This document shows positions 9,489 to 22,900 of a stretch of 64,000 nucleotides of DNA, in pieces. This stretch comes from Brachionus manjavacas. Taxonomy: Eukaryota; Rotifera; Eurotatoria; Ploima; Brachionidae. Position 1 is the first letter of the stretch. Each line of letters opens with the position of its first letter. The stretch covers positions 2,237,001-2,301,000 of the forward strand of contig JAHQIY010000011.1 in NCBI GenBank assembly GCA_019054805.1, read 5' to 3'. The position numbers and the translations under genes are program-made. The notes under the pieces were generated by a model. The model ran no database searches, was not told where the DNA came from, and saw nothing but the letters and a program-made list of their open reading frames with translations.

Positions 9489-12400
9489 TATTAGAGCGAG
9501 TACTATTCGTCGTTGAAATGGAAAGCGTCAGTGCCAAGTTGGACATGCTAGTCAAAAGCAAAAAATTCCGGAATTCTGAAGAATGGAAGAATGTCTTCAT
9601 CAACGAAGATCTCACGCCGTCAGAGCGTATAGATCATTGGAAACTTCTGGAAGAACGGGATCGAAGAAACAATAAACTGACCGGAACAGCAACAGTAAAC
9701 GGACGAATTGTCAAGGTGAAAAATTGCGAAGACAATAAGAAGAGATTCTGAGGTATTAGAAATGGTGAACTGAGACTTATTTTATCTGTCCCAGAGTGTC
9801 TAGCAGCGAAAGGAGCTAACTGGAATAACCATCGCCTCATTTGGTACTAAAATGCAATCACAAGAAAAGAATTTACCTTCTTCACATGTCTTATTCAAAT
9901 ATCCAAAAAGTCCAATTGAAAAAGTTCGATCCGTTCCAAAATTGTCATCATCAATCTATGAAGCATGCATCCTCCAGAACAGTAACTCTGATGAGTCGAA
10001 CTACAACTCCGCTGTCTCGTCATCCTCATCGTCTCCATCGTGTGAAACAGAATCTGAACCTATGAATGCTCTATCTAACAGCTCCTCATCTGAAATGCTC
10101 TGTCCCATACCACAAACTACATTTGCAGGAGGCATCAGCTTTTGGTATACTAATGCTACGATCTTAAATAACAAAATGCCACTGCTTAAAACGATAGCAG
10201 CAAGTTTGACGCCAAGAATCATCGGCATCACGGAAACCTGGTTTGATGAGACTTCGGTTGCCGAGATGGACAGCTATCAGCTTTTTAGAAAAGATCGATT
10301 AGGCGACAAGAGAGGCGGAGGAGTTGGATGCATTTACAGGCCTCTAGAACAAAATTCCAGCATTTCCCCAAACGATTCGGACACCGCCATACCCACCTCA
10401 CTTGAATTCACGACTAACTTATTACGAAACGGGAAGTTTTAGGGAATCATTCTCATGGGCGACCGCATGCTGAATGGAACGAGTTCGGCGCAACTGTCCT
10501 GGATGTACAATCAGCGTGTTACCATGTTGGCAGAGCCATCAGCGATTCGAGTCTTGTGCAAATGGTAAAAGAGAAAACGTTCTTCTGTAATGACCAACCA
10601 ACCAGTCTTCCAGACCTTGTTCTAGTAAGTGATCCGAACCGAGTGTCAGATGTTAAAGAGGGTCCGCCTCTAGACGGCAATGCCTCCTGCAGTTTGAGCT
10701 TTAAGCTTCATTCTAAAGCAGCACGTCCGCAAAGTTTCGATAGCAGAGCACTACATTGGCGAAGCGGTGACTTTGCCGCTATGAATGAGTACTTCAAAAA
10801 TCATGATTGGTGGCGTTTTTACGTTTTTACGTACAAAGAAGGCATTTGCGATAGACTTTACTATTTCGTCTTCTCGGTGTTTGAGCAACCGCTCCTGAGA
10901 GAAGTCGTGAAACCGCGGAGTCGAATTTCCAAGTGAGAGGTAAACCTGATCCGTGTTTTGTAATTGAGGACGTCGTTACTCCTGACATGGTATTGAAAAA
11001 AATAAGGATTTTAAATAGTGAAAAGTCAGCTGGAGTCGATCAGGTAAAGACACACGCCCTGAAAATGCGCGCTTAGTCGCTAGCCGGACCACTTTCCTTA
11101 GTCTTCAAGCAGTCTTTGATCTTATTGGAAGTGTCTGCTGTTTGGAAAATTGCAAATGTATCACCAATACATAAAAAGGGTAGCAGAACTATTGTAAGCA
11201 ACTATCTTCCTGTCTCTCTAACCTCAGTACCTTGCAAAGTGTTAGAGTCGCTAATTAAGGATTATATCGTCAAGCATCTTGAAAAGAACAAGCTCATCAT
11301 GGATAAACAGCATGGTTTCATGGCCCACAAGGCTTGTGTTACCAATCTATCAGAGACAGTGGATTTCTTGACAAACTGCATGAGTCAAAGACAGCCGGTG
11401 GATGTCATCTATTTGGACTTTGAGAAAGCATTTGACAAAGTGTCGCATGAACTGCTACTTGTTAAACTAGCAGCATATTGTCTTCCATATTTACTTATAA
11501 AGTGGATCCGCTGTTTCATGAGCGATCGCAAACAGCGTTTAGTGATAGGTGATGTAGTTTCTGATTGGGTGCAAGTCACGAGCGGCATTTCACAAGGATC
11601 AGTGCCTGGTCCGCTGCTCTTCATCATATTTATCAATGATATGCCTGACCTTTGCAGCTCAATTTATAGGCTCAACGCAGACGATAGCAAGCTGGCCAGA
11701 TCAGTGGAACAGCGACAGGATTCGATAGAGATGCAGTTGGATCTGGAGAGATTGTTGGTATGGTCTGACACATGGCAAACTGAATTAAACTTAAAGAAGT
11801 GTGTAGTAATGTATTTTGGAGAAAACAACAGGCGTCATGACTTTAAGCTTGGAGGTCACACTCTAGCGAAGACAACTAAAGAACGCGATCTCGAAATCAT
11901 CATCAAAAGCGATCTTAAGTCAAGCGAACATGCTAAGCGAGCAGCGGCAAGAACAACGATGGAAGCAAGTCGAATAAGACTCGCTTTTATGTACTTCTCT
12001 TTAAAGCTAGTAGATCTCCTTTTAAGTCATTTGTTCGCCCCCATCTCGAATTTGCTGTAGGAGCCTGGAATCCTTATCGACGAAATGATATAGATGTCTT
12101 TGAGCAAGTTCAGCGACGATTCTCGAAACCAGAACCAGAACTGAAGGCTAAACCATACGTCGAGAGAAGAGAGGCTCTTGGTTGGAGTACCCTAGAAGAG
12201 AGACGCAGGCGTGGTGATCTCATCCAACTACACAAAATTCAGCATGGTAATGATTGGGAGACATTCATAAATGGGGATCAAAAGCTTGCTTCGGAAGGTC
12301 TGGAAAGCCCGGCAGGGAACACAAGAACTTGCATAAAGCTTTCGAGCGACAGCTGATCCGCAATTCTGGAGTGAGACACAACTTTTTCACTAACCGAACA

Positions 12401-12710
12401 CGCCTGATGCAGTGACAAAGAGTGTCAGCAATTTAAAATTTTTAAAAAAAGAATCGACAAGCTACTTAGATGAAAAATTAAATAAAAATACTTTGATAAA
12501 TTTAGATATTTTTCTTGCACTTAAAAACAGTTATTTAGATCAGTTTAAAATGAGAGTTAAAAATATTTATAAGAAAGTTATTAAAAAATATGTAAAATAA
12601 GTTATCTAAATATATTTAATTTAAAAAAAATTGGCAATTGGCTGTTAATGTGGGGCGTTTATGTGCGCCACTACTTGGAGACTCAAAACTCCCACAGTAT
12701 AAAATACTAC
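9489..12710 (+). mobile_element. CR1/L2-like non-LTR retrotransposon (LINE), degenerate
   Basis: This is a LINE with decayed ORF1, endonuclease and reverse transcriptase modules in order. ORF1 tail (9518-9751) carries KNVFINEDLTPSERIDHWKL, a pattern common at the C-terminus of CR1-type ORF1 proteins. The APE-type endonuclease (about 10130-10370) shows WYTNATILNNK, IIGITETWFDE and GGGVGCIYRPL. The RT (11116-12060) shows YLPVSLTSVPCKVLES, YLDFEKAFDKVSHELL and SGISQGSVPGPLLFIIF. The second catalytic box reads NADD where FADD/YADD is expected. Frame breaks between 10442 and 11116 and after 12060 also show that it is dead. The C-terminal part continues in shifted frames (about 12110-12600: NFFTNRTR, then FLKKE). 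A near-identical 178-bp direct repeat lies on each side. No poly(A) tail is obvious. Confidence 0.85.
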
Positions 12711-12888
12711 TAAATATACTTTAGTAAATTAATAAAAAAGAAATAGCAAAAATATTTATTTTTTCAGTTAATTTATTGAATTTTCACAGCAAAAGTATTT
12801 TAATCTGCAGTAAAATTTATTCAGTAAAATAATTCAAAAAATAATTAAATGTTCAGTTAATATAATATTATTAAATCAATGAATCATT
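12711..12888 (+). repeat. Right copy of 178-bp direct repeat flanking a LINE
   Basis: It aligns with 9310-9488 along its whole length with a handful of substitutions and single-base indels. A 12-bp perfect hairpin (12891-12902 with 12911-12922) begins directly after it. Confidence 0.8.
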
Positions 12889-13039
12889 ATAAAAAATTCA
12901 CTCTTTTTTTAGTGAATTTTTTGCTAACTTTATCAGCCGTATTTAAAATTTGGTCAAATCCTCCCGGTCATTCTTATTTTAAAGAATTTTTATTTTGAAA
13001 AGTATGTTCTTGTAAAATTAAGTTTCATTTTTCAAATGT

Positions 13040-13210
13040 AATAATCAAAGGATGCTGGTATCACTTCAAGCAGACTTTAAACGAAAATATAACAAAGGTG
13101 AGTTAATAGACACTATCAATCTGTTTGGTTTACTTACACCAATTCCGATAAAAGGAGTTCTAGAAGGTTTCGAATATTAATATGCAACGCAAATGGGGAA
13201 CCATTTTGAT
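13040..13210 (+). pseudogene. MULE-type transposase scrap
   Basis: The frame from about 13047 reads KGCWYHFKQTLNENITK and a shifted frame continues GELIDTINLFGLLTPIP. The cysteine-tryptophan/tyrosine-H-F-x-Q block followed by a Leu-rich segment resembles the conserved 'GC.FHF.QAL.RK' part of MULE transposases. It is short and frameshifted, with no inverted repeats recognised, so this is a tentative call. Confidence 0.4.
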
Positions 13211-13549
13211 ACGGATATATTTTTACTATTATTATTAAAAAAATCTTAAAGTGAACAAAATCTTAAAAGATTAAATAAGAAAAGATGGATTAAAGAAAAA
13301 AATCGGTTACAAGTTAATAAATGGGAGGCGGTAAAAATATAGAAAGACAAAATATTAAAAAAAATATATATTAGGCACTTAATGTATTAAACAAATATAG
13401 AAAATTTCCAAAAACGGTGAACAATTTTAACCAAAAAAAGATAAACATCTTTATTATTCTTTCTTTTTTGATTCCCATGATATCTTAATTCATTTATTTT
13501 CCCAAATCCATTTATTTCTTAGCTTAAAATTTCTTTAATTTTAATTTTT

Positions 13550-13700
13550 GTCTCACATCCTTTAATTAATAAATGAAAAATAACTTCCTTCAAATTTAAA
13601 ATATTTTAAAATATTTTAAACTGTTTTAATTATATTATTTTATTTTATTTTTTTATCTGAAGGAGCTTATGCTCGAACAGAAAAACAAATAAATAATAAA
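13550..13700 (+). mobile_element. LINE family A 3' tail (hairpin plus A/T-rich tail)
   Basis: A T-rich run leads to TCTGAAGGAGCTTATGCTCG and then AACAGAAAAACAAATAAATA. This is the terminal hairpin signature shared with copies at 29614, 29915, 40529, 40733, 41671, 57693 and 63376. The stem here is GGAGC/GCTC (13662-13674). No coding part remains. Confidence 0.6.
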
Positions 13701-14489
13701 ATAGTTATTATTATTATTGTTATTATTTATTTATAAAATTACGCCAGAGTAGGCGATGTTAAAAATAAAATAAAATTAAATACAAAGGTAAGAAGTTTTG
13801 TACTGATTGTTTTCCTTTTTTTAATCTACAATTATGTTTAAGTAATTAAAATATTAAAATGAATTTTTTTTATTTTTTTTCCAAAGTCGTAGTTATGTAT
13901 TTTTTTCTTTCCTTTTCCTTTTTCTTTTGTAAAATTTTGATCATCCTTTTGAGTTAAGATTAACAATCGTATACAACTAACATCAGCCAAAAATACACCA
14001 TATCCGAGTAACAGCAACCAAAAATACGTCAAACTTTATTGAGTTTCATTAGACTCTACTGTTTCAGGTCTAGTTTTATGTAGGTTAGCTTTAAGTTTTA
14101 ATTTTAAGAGTTCTTTTCTTTCTTCTTTATCTCCCAGGCAGAATTTAATCGTTTCGCTTATCCCATTTTTACCATACATCTCATCTTCGTCTTTTATTTG
14201 TCTTATTTTTTGATATATGATTTCTTGTATTATGAGCTCATTCGACCCAAGAGTCTCTCTCAACTCTTGAATAAATTTATTAATGTTAATTTCACTAACT
14301 TCTTTCGACCTAAATATTTTTGAGGTGTACTCATTGCCAATAATTATAATAACATGTGACTAATTTTAATATTTAACGATTAGTGGCAGATTTTAAAAGT
14401 GAGAATATTGAAGCATTTTTAGAAGATTTAGGTAATAATTTACTAAATTTTGGAGAAAAAAATTGAAAAAAACTAATTAGACTATTTAT

Positions 14490-17390
14490 GATATGTTCTG
14501 AAGGAGAGACTACAATCTGATATGAGAATCAGATGAAGAAGAATAACTAATGGGTTATTCGACTGTAGTAGTATCATTAGCCGCCAATTGCTGAGAGCTG
14601 AATTTCTTAAACTTGTTTTTGAATGCATTTGTTGATGTTTCAGAAACTTCAGTGTCTTGTAGATCGTTCCATAAGGAGGCTACTCTGTTCGTGAACAAGT
14701 TTTCTCGAGATTTTGACAAGCCGAGTTGCTTCTTTAGTCTTGGTGATTGATTTTTGGAGTTTGACTTGAATCTGCGAAGGAATGCAGGTGAACAATGCTC
14801 TGTTTACTGACAATTTTGAAAAGTCGGATTGCTTCACCTTTTTTCCTTCTACTTTCAAGCGTAGGGATACCAATTTTTTCAAAACTTGAGAGATAATTGA
14901 GATTTCTGAGACCAGACACTAGTTTGGTAGCTATACGTTGGACTTTTTCCAGCCTTTTAATGTCTTTCTTTTGTAAAGGATTTCAGGCTGCTGTACAGTA
15001 TTCAGGTTACGGTCTTACAAACGCAGTGAAGAGTCTTCTAAAGTTGTCCATTGTCCAAAATTTAAATGCATTTTTGAGTTGAGCAAGGACTCCATTTGCC
15101 ATCTGGAATGCCTTGTCTATCTGCTCAGTCAATTTAAGCTTACTATTAAACATGATATCCAAATCTCTTTCCACGGATGTCTGTTTTAATACTTGACTGT
15201 GTAAAGCATCAATTTTCATGATGAAAGGTAGTAGAAGAGTGCCTTTTGAGTCAAATCGCATAATTTTACATTTCTTTTGGTTAAATTTCATATGCTTAGT
15301 GTCAGCCCACTAAACTATATTGTCAATATCTTCTTGAACAAGTTTCAGGTCAAGCGAATTACGTATTGTGGAGATAAGTTTACTGTCGTCAGCCATAGCA
15401 TTCAAGTATGGTCAGCAACAATTCGTGTACCATTCGTGTACGCTCTCAAAAGCCTTGGCAAAGTCAAGGAACACAACTAATGCTTGAAAACCTCGGTTTA
15501 GGGCTTCAGTGATCAAGTCTAGACTTTCCAAAAAATTAGTGGCGAATGGCTAATCAAAGACAAAGCCATGTTGCTCATTTGTGAGCAGTTTTTCTGCCTC
15601 CAAGTGAGTCATCATTTCACTGCGGATTAGCTTCTCCATGATTTTGCATATAAAAGAGGTTAGGGAAATAGGACGGTAGTTGCTGGGACCACTTTTCACG
15701 CCTTTCTTGAATATTGGCGTCACGTTTGCTTTCTCCATATGGCTGGGACAACACCTTCATTGAAAGACTTAATGAAAATAAATAAAAGGACTGGGCTCAT
15801 GGGAACACTGCATTCATTTTGGACTTTAGGATGAACCAGATCAGATTCGATTGATTTGTGAGTATCCAGTTCAGAGAGCAGTTTGCCTATTTTGTTACAG
15901 CTAAAAACATCATAAGTGATCATATCAAAAATAATTTGTGTTTTTGATGGTAATTGTGGTTGGTCGCTTACAATTACAATACTGAAAGCGTTGTAGAAGG
16001 ATTCGTTTAGACAGTTTGCAATATCTTCTTCATTTATCAGCTGTTTTCCTGTCCCGTCCACAAGATATCTAATCTTGTTTTTGCATTTCTTTTGTTCATT
16101 ATTATAGAGAAGCTTTGGGTTGTATTTACATTGTATACCAATTTTCTTTTCATAATTTAACACTGTCTCTGCTACTAATTTTTTAACTTTATAGCATTTT
16201 TTCTTTAGGTGGATCTCAGAATAATAGCTTCACTTTTAGACGCTGCCCTTAGTTTGGAAAAAAGCTTAAATTTTTCCTTTGTTATCTTCTTGATTTGTGG
16301 TTTTACCACTTAAGGATAGCCTATTTAAATCTAAATGATTTAGAGACGTGAAAAACCGGGATATGCTTTTCAATAAGTTTATTGTATTGTTGAAGGAAGG
16401 CCTCGTAAGTTTCTTCGGTGGTCAATTTTTTGAAAAGGGTGTACCAGTCAATAAGCTTTAGCTCTGTGTTCATATCTATATCGTTACCTTTGGAGTTGAT
16501 TCTTTTGGTTTCATATTCTGGATCCGGTAGTGGTGTGTTTTAGTGGTAGTCGAAATTTAGTGTGTTATGCAGAATGTTTTTGCTGGAACAGCTGAGATGA
16601 GGTTCTATGTTGAATTGAAAAATTCTAGTTGAATCATCACAGAGTACAAGGTCCAGAGTGTTTGCACAAAAAGTCGGAAGAAGTGTAAGTTGGGAAAGGG
16701 AGTTATCAGATAAAGTGTCTAGGAAGGCAATGCTTGAGTTCTTTCCTTTACCTTTGAAAGTGCCATCGAGGTTCGACCTAAAATGTCCGAAAAATTGAAG
16801 TCACCGAGGATAACTAGACCATCTTGTGTCAACTAATTTTTTGGAATGGATGATTACATTGTTAATGCTAGTGCTAGTGATGTAACAGCATGTGGAGGGC
16901 GATAAACGCACCCAATTAGTAATTTGTAGCTTTTTAAAATTAGTTGACACAAAACTTGCTCGCTATTCATTTTGATTTAATTTTATTTCAAAAGATGCAA
17001 TGTCGTTTCTGATGTACAGAGCGACTTCTCCTCTGGCAATTTCTCTATTTCTAAGATACTTGGTGTATCCCGGCAAGTCAGTGATGGAGTAACTATTGAA
17101 CCATGTTTCAGCTACACCAATTACATGGGGGAATTTAAGGTTAATAATTAGAAAATTGAAATCAGCCCATTTATTAACAAGTTAGGTGGGACTTAGAAAT
17201 ATGAAACTAATTTTATCTTGCCATGTGCATGTATGGTTAGTGTAAGGGGAGAGAATTTGAATTACATCATGGTCTGGTAGATCTGTGCAGCAGGTTGCCC
17301 TCCCCCAACAGCTGATTGTCTATTTGTTTTTGATTACAATTTAACTGAATTCATCATTGTAGATTTCCCAGTACCACTTCTTTTCACCGA
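14490..17390 (-). mobile_element. Second LINE (CR1/L2-like), minus strand, degenerate
   Basis: Reading on the minus strand from about 17130: endonuclease pieces IGVAETWF, ITDLPGYTKYLRN, RGEVALYI and LIGCVYRPPH (down to about 16880). Next comes a linker frame (16163-15720). The RT follows with KANVTPIFKKGVKSGPSNYRP, LTNEQHGFVF and FLDFAKAFE (15738-15440). The FADD box appears as MADD (about 15390), then MKFNQKKCKIMRF and ERDLDIMFNSKL (15291-15007) and a tail frame (14882-14649). Between the DFAKAFE block and MADD the usual VPQGS-containing segment is missing, so there is an internal deletion of several dozen residues. The 3' end (14600-14490) holds two small hairpins, one with stem GAATAAC/GTTATTC. 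Many frame breaks mean it is inactive. Confidence 0.8.
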
Positions 17391-18232
17391 CATCTTGAAA
17401 TCGATGCCTCCCAGAAAAAGAATTTAGGCCTTAGTTGTGTTTATTCCGTTCGTACCGTAATTTACTTTCAATTAGGCGCTCATTTAAAGTCTTTTCTTGA
17501 TTTATATAATATTAATATTAATATTTATTCATTTGTATAATTTTGAATTCGATTTTTTCTCATACACCTAAAACCTTGGCTATCTCATTTTGCTTTTTAT
17601 CTAGACTTTTTAGCAAACCCACGATCTGCCATTTTAGTGGTCTAGACACATTTTTTGTCAATTTTTTGAACATTTTTTGGTTATGTTGTTTGAAAGGACA
17701 TGAGGATTTGTAGAGTATGTAAATTTAGCAGTTTCAAAGCACAATTTACTCAATATCAGAAGATATTTAAGAATAAATAATAAAGATGTCAAAAAAGATT
17801 ATTATAATTGTTTAATATTTTAGATTATCCGAATTTCTAAAATTTTGAACCGACTTTTATTTTTAATTTAAATAGAAAGTTTTTTGATAATAAATATTTA
17901 AAAATAAAAATTTTGTTTTTATACCGAACCTGATATGTCAAATAGTAGAGGAAAAAAAGTTCTAGAGATTAATTTATTTAATTTTTTTATTTGCACCCAA
18001 TTTTTCGTCAAATTCATTAAATGAACAATTTTAGATAAATAAAATAATTAAGATCTTATTCTTCATTAATTGACAAAATTATCGATTTTAATGTCCTAAA
18101 TAGTCAAGATATGACTAGTGACCATTTCTCACTCAAGTTTTAATAAGTGTAGTTTTAAAGATACAAAATTTAAAAACTACACTTATTTTAAAAGTTTAAG
18201 TTTTGGTTAGAAATTTATTTTAAACTTTAAAA
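17391..18232. other. AT-rich interval with a hairpin, no gene seen
   Basis: No coding sequence is visible. A 14-bp perfect inverted repeat (18143-18156 with 18173-18186, ATAAGTGTAGTTTT and its complement) occurs near the right end, just before the palindrome at the 5' edge of the next LINE fragment. Confidence 0.5.
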
Positions 18233-18280
18233 CCCCTTTTAAACTATTCCTTTCAAACTTTTAGAATAGTTTAAAAGGGG
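18233..18280. repeat. 17-bp perfect inverted repeat at a LINE 5' junction
   Basis: CCCCTTTTAAACTATTC (18233-18249) and its exact reverse complement (18264-18280) are separated by a 14-base loop. The right arm runs into the first recognisable LINE family A bases. Confidence 0.8.
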
Positions 18281-18910
18281 AACCTAGAAAATAGATAAAT
18301 AAATACACCAACTAGAACTAGAACAATGGTTTATTAAGTGTAAAATGAAGATATCAGTTGTTCATTAGTCATTTCTAGGTACAAAAAAGAGAGTGAAATC
18401 AAGTTTCTTGGTATTAAATTTGGTTCTAAGTTATCTTTTAATAACTAGTAGATGAATTCAAATAACGCTGCAATAAAAGCTAAATATTATTAAGATATTG
18501 TCAAACAAAAAATGGGGTCATGAAGCTCTTAATAAACTTAAATTACTAACAGTCTCAAATCAGCTTTTTGAATTGAGTGAGAGATATGTTGGGACAGGAC
18601 TGAGTCATTCTATTCAAACGGTTGTCAGATTAGTGGAAGAATTTAAAGAAGGTTTCGAATCGAGATATATTGAATACCCAACTCCATTGTGTAATTGCTA
18701 CCTTACTATTTCACCTTTTTTACCTGAAGCTTCAACTTTGTAAACATGTGTCACATGCAACAATCAACCCAAACATGTCTTTTTACCTTTTCTTACATTT
18801 TTTTTTAGTTTATTTTACTTAATTTAGATTTTTTATTTTGATTTTTTTTTATAATTTATTCTGAAACAGCTGCAGCTGGCTACAGAAAAAAATTTAATTA
18901 AAATAAAAAA
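18275..18910 (+). mobile_element. 5'-truncated LINE family A copy
   Basis: The sequence from GGGGAACCTAGAAAATAGAT onward parallels the RT fragment at 41020-41260 with many stops. It continues into the family's C-terminal frame (18498-18743), which includes FELSERYVGTGLSHSIQTV and EFKEGFESRYIEYPTPLCNC. It then shows the family 3' tail (AAACATGTGTCACATG..., T-rich tract) and a variant terminal hairpin CAGCTGCAGCTG at 18867-18878. The same C-terminal sequence is found reversed at 57900-58080. The copy is truncated in the RT domain, and a 17-bp palindrome overlaps its 5' junction. Confidence 0.75.
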
Positions 18911-19915
18911 ATAAAAATATTTTTGCAACATACTGAATGCTGGAAGGAAGAAATACCCGAACCCTTAAACCAGAGCTTAAATTTTTAATATAATTTCTAT
19001 TAAATATAAATTTTTAATTTAAATAACCATAAGGTGCAAAAAGGCGCAGGGTATAATAATAAAAAATTCTGGTAAACTTTAAAAAGGAAGATGACTTTTT
19101 TTAAAAGTAAAATCTGATTGTCTATTCATGAAAAAAGGTAGAAAACAAAAATTATATATGAGATATTTAAAAAAAAGTATTTAATTAAAGTTCAATCAAA
19201 TTTTTAAATCATATTTTAATTTTCTTAAAATAAAATTTTGTAATTTCAAATATGAGGACCTTTTTTTTAAATAAATATAGAAAAAATTTAAATGAGATTT
19301 TAATTTTTTTTAAATGCAATAATTGAAATTCAAAATCAAATTTTTGCAAACCATCATTACCAAAGTCTTCATTCTTGGAGACGAACTTCAAATAATACTA
19401 GAATATATGAATTTTCTCTAAAGAATACTCTTTTGTATTCTCGAATGCGAAAAGTAATTCCTTGAGAAACATTGTCAATTGAAATTTTTAATTATAAAAA
19501 AATCTTGGAAAATTTTTAAAATTTATTTCAAATTGTAAGAGCTCGATAAACGTAATTCAAAGTACAGGGAGAAAAAAAAAACATTTCTTAACTATTAACA
19601 CAAGGCGTACTCGAAGGTAAGATATAAGATTAAAAAAATTCGAAAAAAAGCACTCCGAGACGCCGACGGCATTGTCGACAAAACATAAAATAGTCCGGAT
19701 ATATTTCATCATTTCGAGATAGCTTCTTAAATAGACAAAACAAAACAAATTATAAAGATCCTTATTACAACTCATCTAGTTCGGCTCTTGAGTTAAATAT
19801 TTACAAATACTGTAAAAAACACCAACGTCACGACCAAAACTGGTCCGACGTCTTATTTTTATACAAAGTTTAAAATTCTAATTAAAAAAAAAAGAAGAAG
19901 AATTGTACAACATAA
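18911..19915. other. AT-rich interval, probable SAP130 3'UTR at right edge
   Basis: No gene is seen. The right part (about 19780-19915) is less AT-rich and directly follows the SAP130-like stop on the minus strand, so it is likely 3'UTR. Small open frames here look like chance. Confidence 0.4.
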
Positions 19916-22900
19916 TCATTTGCTCTTGAGTTTCGTTTCTGTTTTCAGGTTGTTTCTGGTGTTTATTTGTGACGTTCTGAAGGTTTTTTTGAGCTTTTTT
20001 TTTGTACTCATCGAATGGGACGAAAATGACTGAGTTGTCAAAATCGAATTGCTCGAATTGGCACTTGCCAAGCTGCCACCCGAGGAAATAATCAAAAAAT
20101 TTTTATATTTTTCCTTATGTTCGAACAATTTGTGTATTAGTATTTGAGTTTCGTCCAGCTGTTGGTTCACACACTTGTGGCGCTGTGAGTTGGCCTTGAA
20201 AAATTAATTTTAATTTTTTTTCTCTTATTTTGGTTTAATAAAATTTTTTAATTACTTTAATTGAATCGCTTATTTTGAAACAAATGTCAGAAAATTCGAT
20301 TAAATTGTCGTTTTTTAGAAAATCTTCTACTTCGTTCATTACCTCCAGTGATTCATTCTCATACTCAATCTAAAATTAAATTTTATTAATTTAATTTCTT
20401 TAATTAATAAATTAAATTTTGATTTTTTTGTGTTCAATTGACTTTTAAATAGAAAAATTTTAAGATTAAAAAAAAATTATATTGTCATTTTGTAGACGGT
20501 TTTTTTTAATCATTTTATTAATTTTTAGCCTAAAAACAACTGTACCATGATCACAGAAAATTGGTGCTTATGATCAATATTAAAAATAATAATTTAAAAA
20601 AAGTTTTAATTTATTTATTTTTAAATTTTTTAATTAAAAAGAAAGGAGAATCAAACTTTCAAGTTTTTATTTAAAAAAATTTGTTATTTACTGTCTTATT
20701 TTCTACTCTTTGTAAACATAAAAAAAAGTTAAAATAAAATTAAATAATAATTTCTTTAATGGTTACATACTTAAATTTTTTTTATATAAATGATAATGTT
20801 TTTAAATTTTAAATCTTGAAAAACTTTATTTAAAATTTTAATTTTAAAATAATCTCTGTTTTATGCGGGCGGTGAAGATTGGAGAAAAAAAATTAAAGCA
20901 TAGCAAAATATTTGAAAAATTAAAAAATATACTATTTTTAAATTTTTTTAGCATATAAATAATAAAAAATACAGAAGAAAAGTCAAAAACTCTTTACATT
21001 TAATTCTTTCAATATTCAATCTTTCCTTCTGAATATGAAAATTTTTTAATTTTTCGCTTTTGTTTGCATTTACTAAATAATGTTTAAAAATTATTGCTAA
21101 TAAATGACATAAAAAATTGTGTTTAATTTAATAAAGTATATTTTGTGACAATTTTTGCTACAAACTTCACCGCCGCGTTTTACAAGCACTTTAATCAGAA
21201 CTCATTAAATTTTTGGATCTTAAAAATACATATATTCTAAAAATTAATCTTTTATGTCAATTCTAATGGTCGAGAAAAATATATAGTAAAATTCTTAAAA
21301 ATGATAAACTTAATTAAATAGTCTTGAAAACAGCAGAAGGATATTTAATCCGAATCAATTAAATTAATTTCATATCTTTTCTTAAATATCTTCAAGAATT
21401 ATTTTCAATAATGTAAAATATATTATATAATATTTTTTCATAAAAATGACTTTTTGGAAAATGGATTTTAAAATTTTGGGAAAATAAAATAAAAAAGATT
21501 TCATTGATAAAAAAGTTTATTAGAAAAAATTTTCCTGTGATAGAAACATTTTTCTTATCAAAAACTCTAATTTTTTTTCCCAAATGAAAAAGTATCGTAT
21601 AATAACACACATAGATATTTTTTAGCTTTGCGTGTTATTATGGTAACACACAAGATAAGTAAATACTACTCGAGTAATTTTGCTCGATTATTGATAACAA
21701 GAAAAAAGATAATTTATTTTTAATTTAATTTAATTTAATAATAATAATAAGAATAAGCTACAGCAAGCAAGCTTGCGGAGATGACCTTTTAGGAGGACAT
21801 CTATGGTAGCCGAAATTGCGCAGAAAAGATGGAAAATAACAGGAAATACAGAATTTTTTTTTTTTTTTAGTTCAGTAAGAGTCATTGTTTAATTTAATCT
21901 AAGAAAGTATTGTGTGGAATTAAGTAAGTATTATGTACAAGAATTTTACAAAGGAAAAATATGCGAGAATACAAAAACAGAATTACATAATAAATAGATA
22001 ACAGTTTAAATACGATTACAAATCAAAAAAATTACAATTTAAATAGAATTACAATGAAAAATTAAAATAGAAGAAGTATACAATAAAAAAAGGTGGAAGG
22101 AATTAGTGCACGTTAATGAAATCATATGCTAGACTTGAATGGGTCGTAATTTTTAACGAAAAATCATTTTGGAGGATAAGCTTAAAAAATTTAATTTTCT
22201 TAAAAAATGTTTAGAAAAATACACTTTATCTCTTAATTTACAGTGTAAAGTTGAAAGAGTATTTTGAGCAAAAATTAATTTTACACAACAAAAAAAAGAC
22301 ATTTTTAGCTTTTTTTTTTTAGGTTTTTAGCTCTGATCATTTAAAGACAAGAGCTAGGTCACTATTTCTTTTTCCGCTTTAATGCTCAGGCGATTCTCTT
22401 TCATATAATTAGTGGTCGGAAGGTCTAGGTCTCATCATTATCCTGAAAACATGTGGTCTGTTAACTAGGTCTTAATTTCCAAGTGATACTTTTGCGTTAA
22501 AGTTCATCAAATTCTCTACAAAAAGGTCGGTGATCGGCAGCATTTGTAAAATTCCGAAGAAAAGACATTGAAAATATTAAAAAATTAAATTCCTTTCTGT
22601 ACTTTTTGTTCTTTATCATAATTTAAATTTATTTAGCCCTCTTCCTTATTGTACTTTCTTTACTTTTTGTAAGGTTCTGTATAGAAAAGTATATGTTACG
22701 GGGCTTACAAAAAAGTAGACCAAAAAAACTGAATAATTGCCTAAAAATTGCCGATTTTTCGGCTAAATTCGTTTCAAATTTTTTTTTTCCTTTTCTATTC
22801 ACGTCAAAATGTAGAAAATTCATTTCTCTATAAGATGGTATGTCGCATTATGAAGTTTTATATGTTTTTCGATAACTTGTAGACACTCAAATGAGACTAA

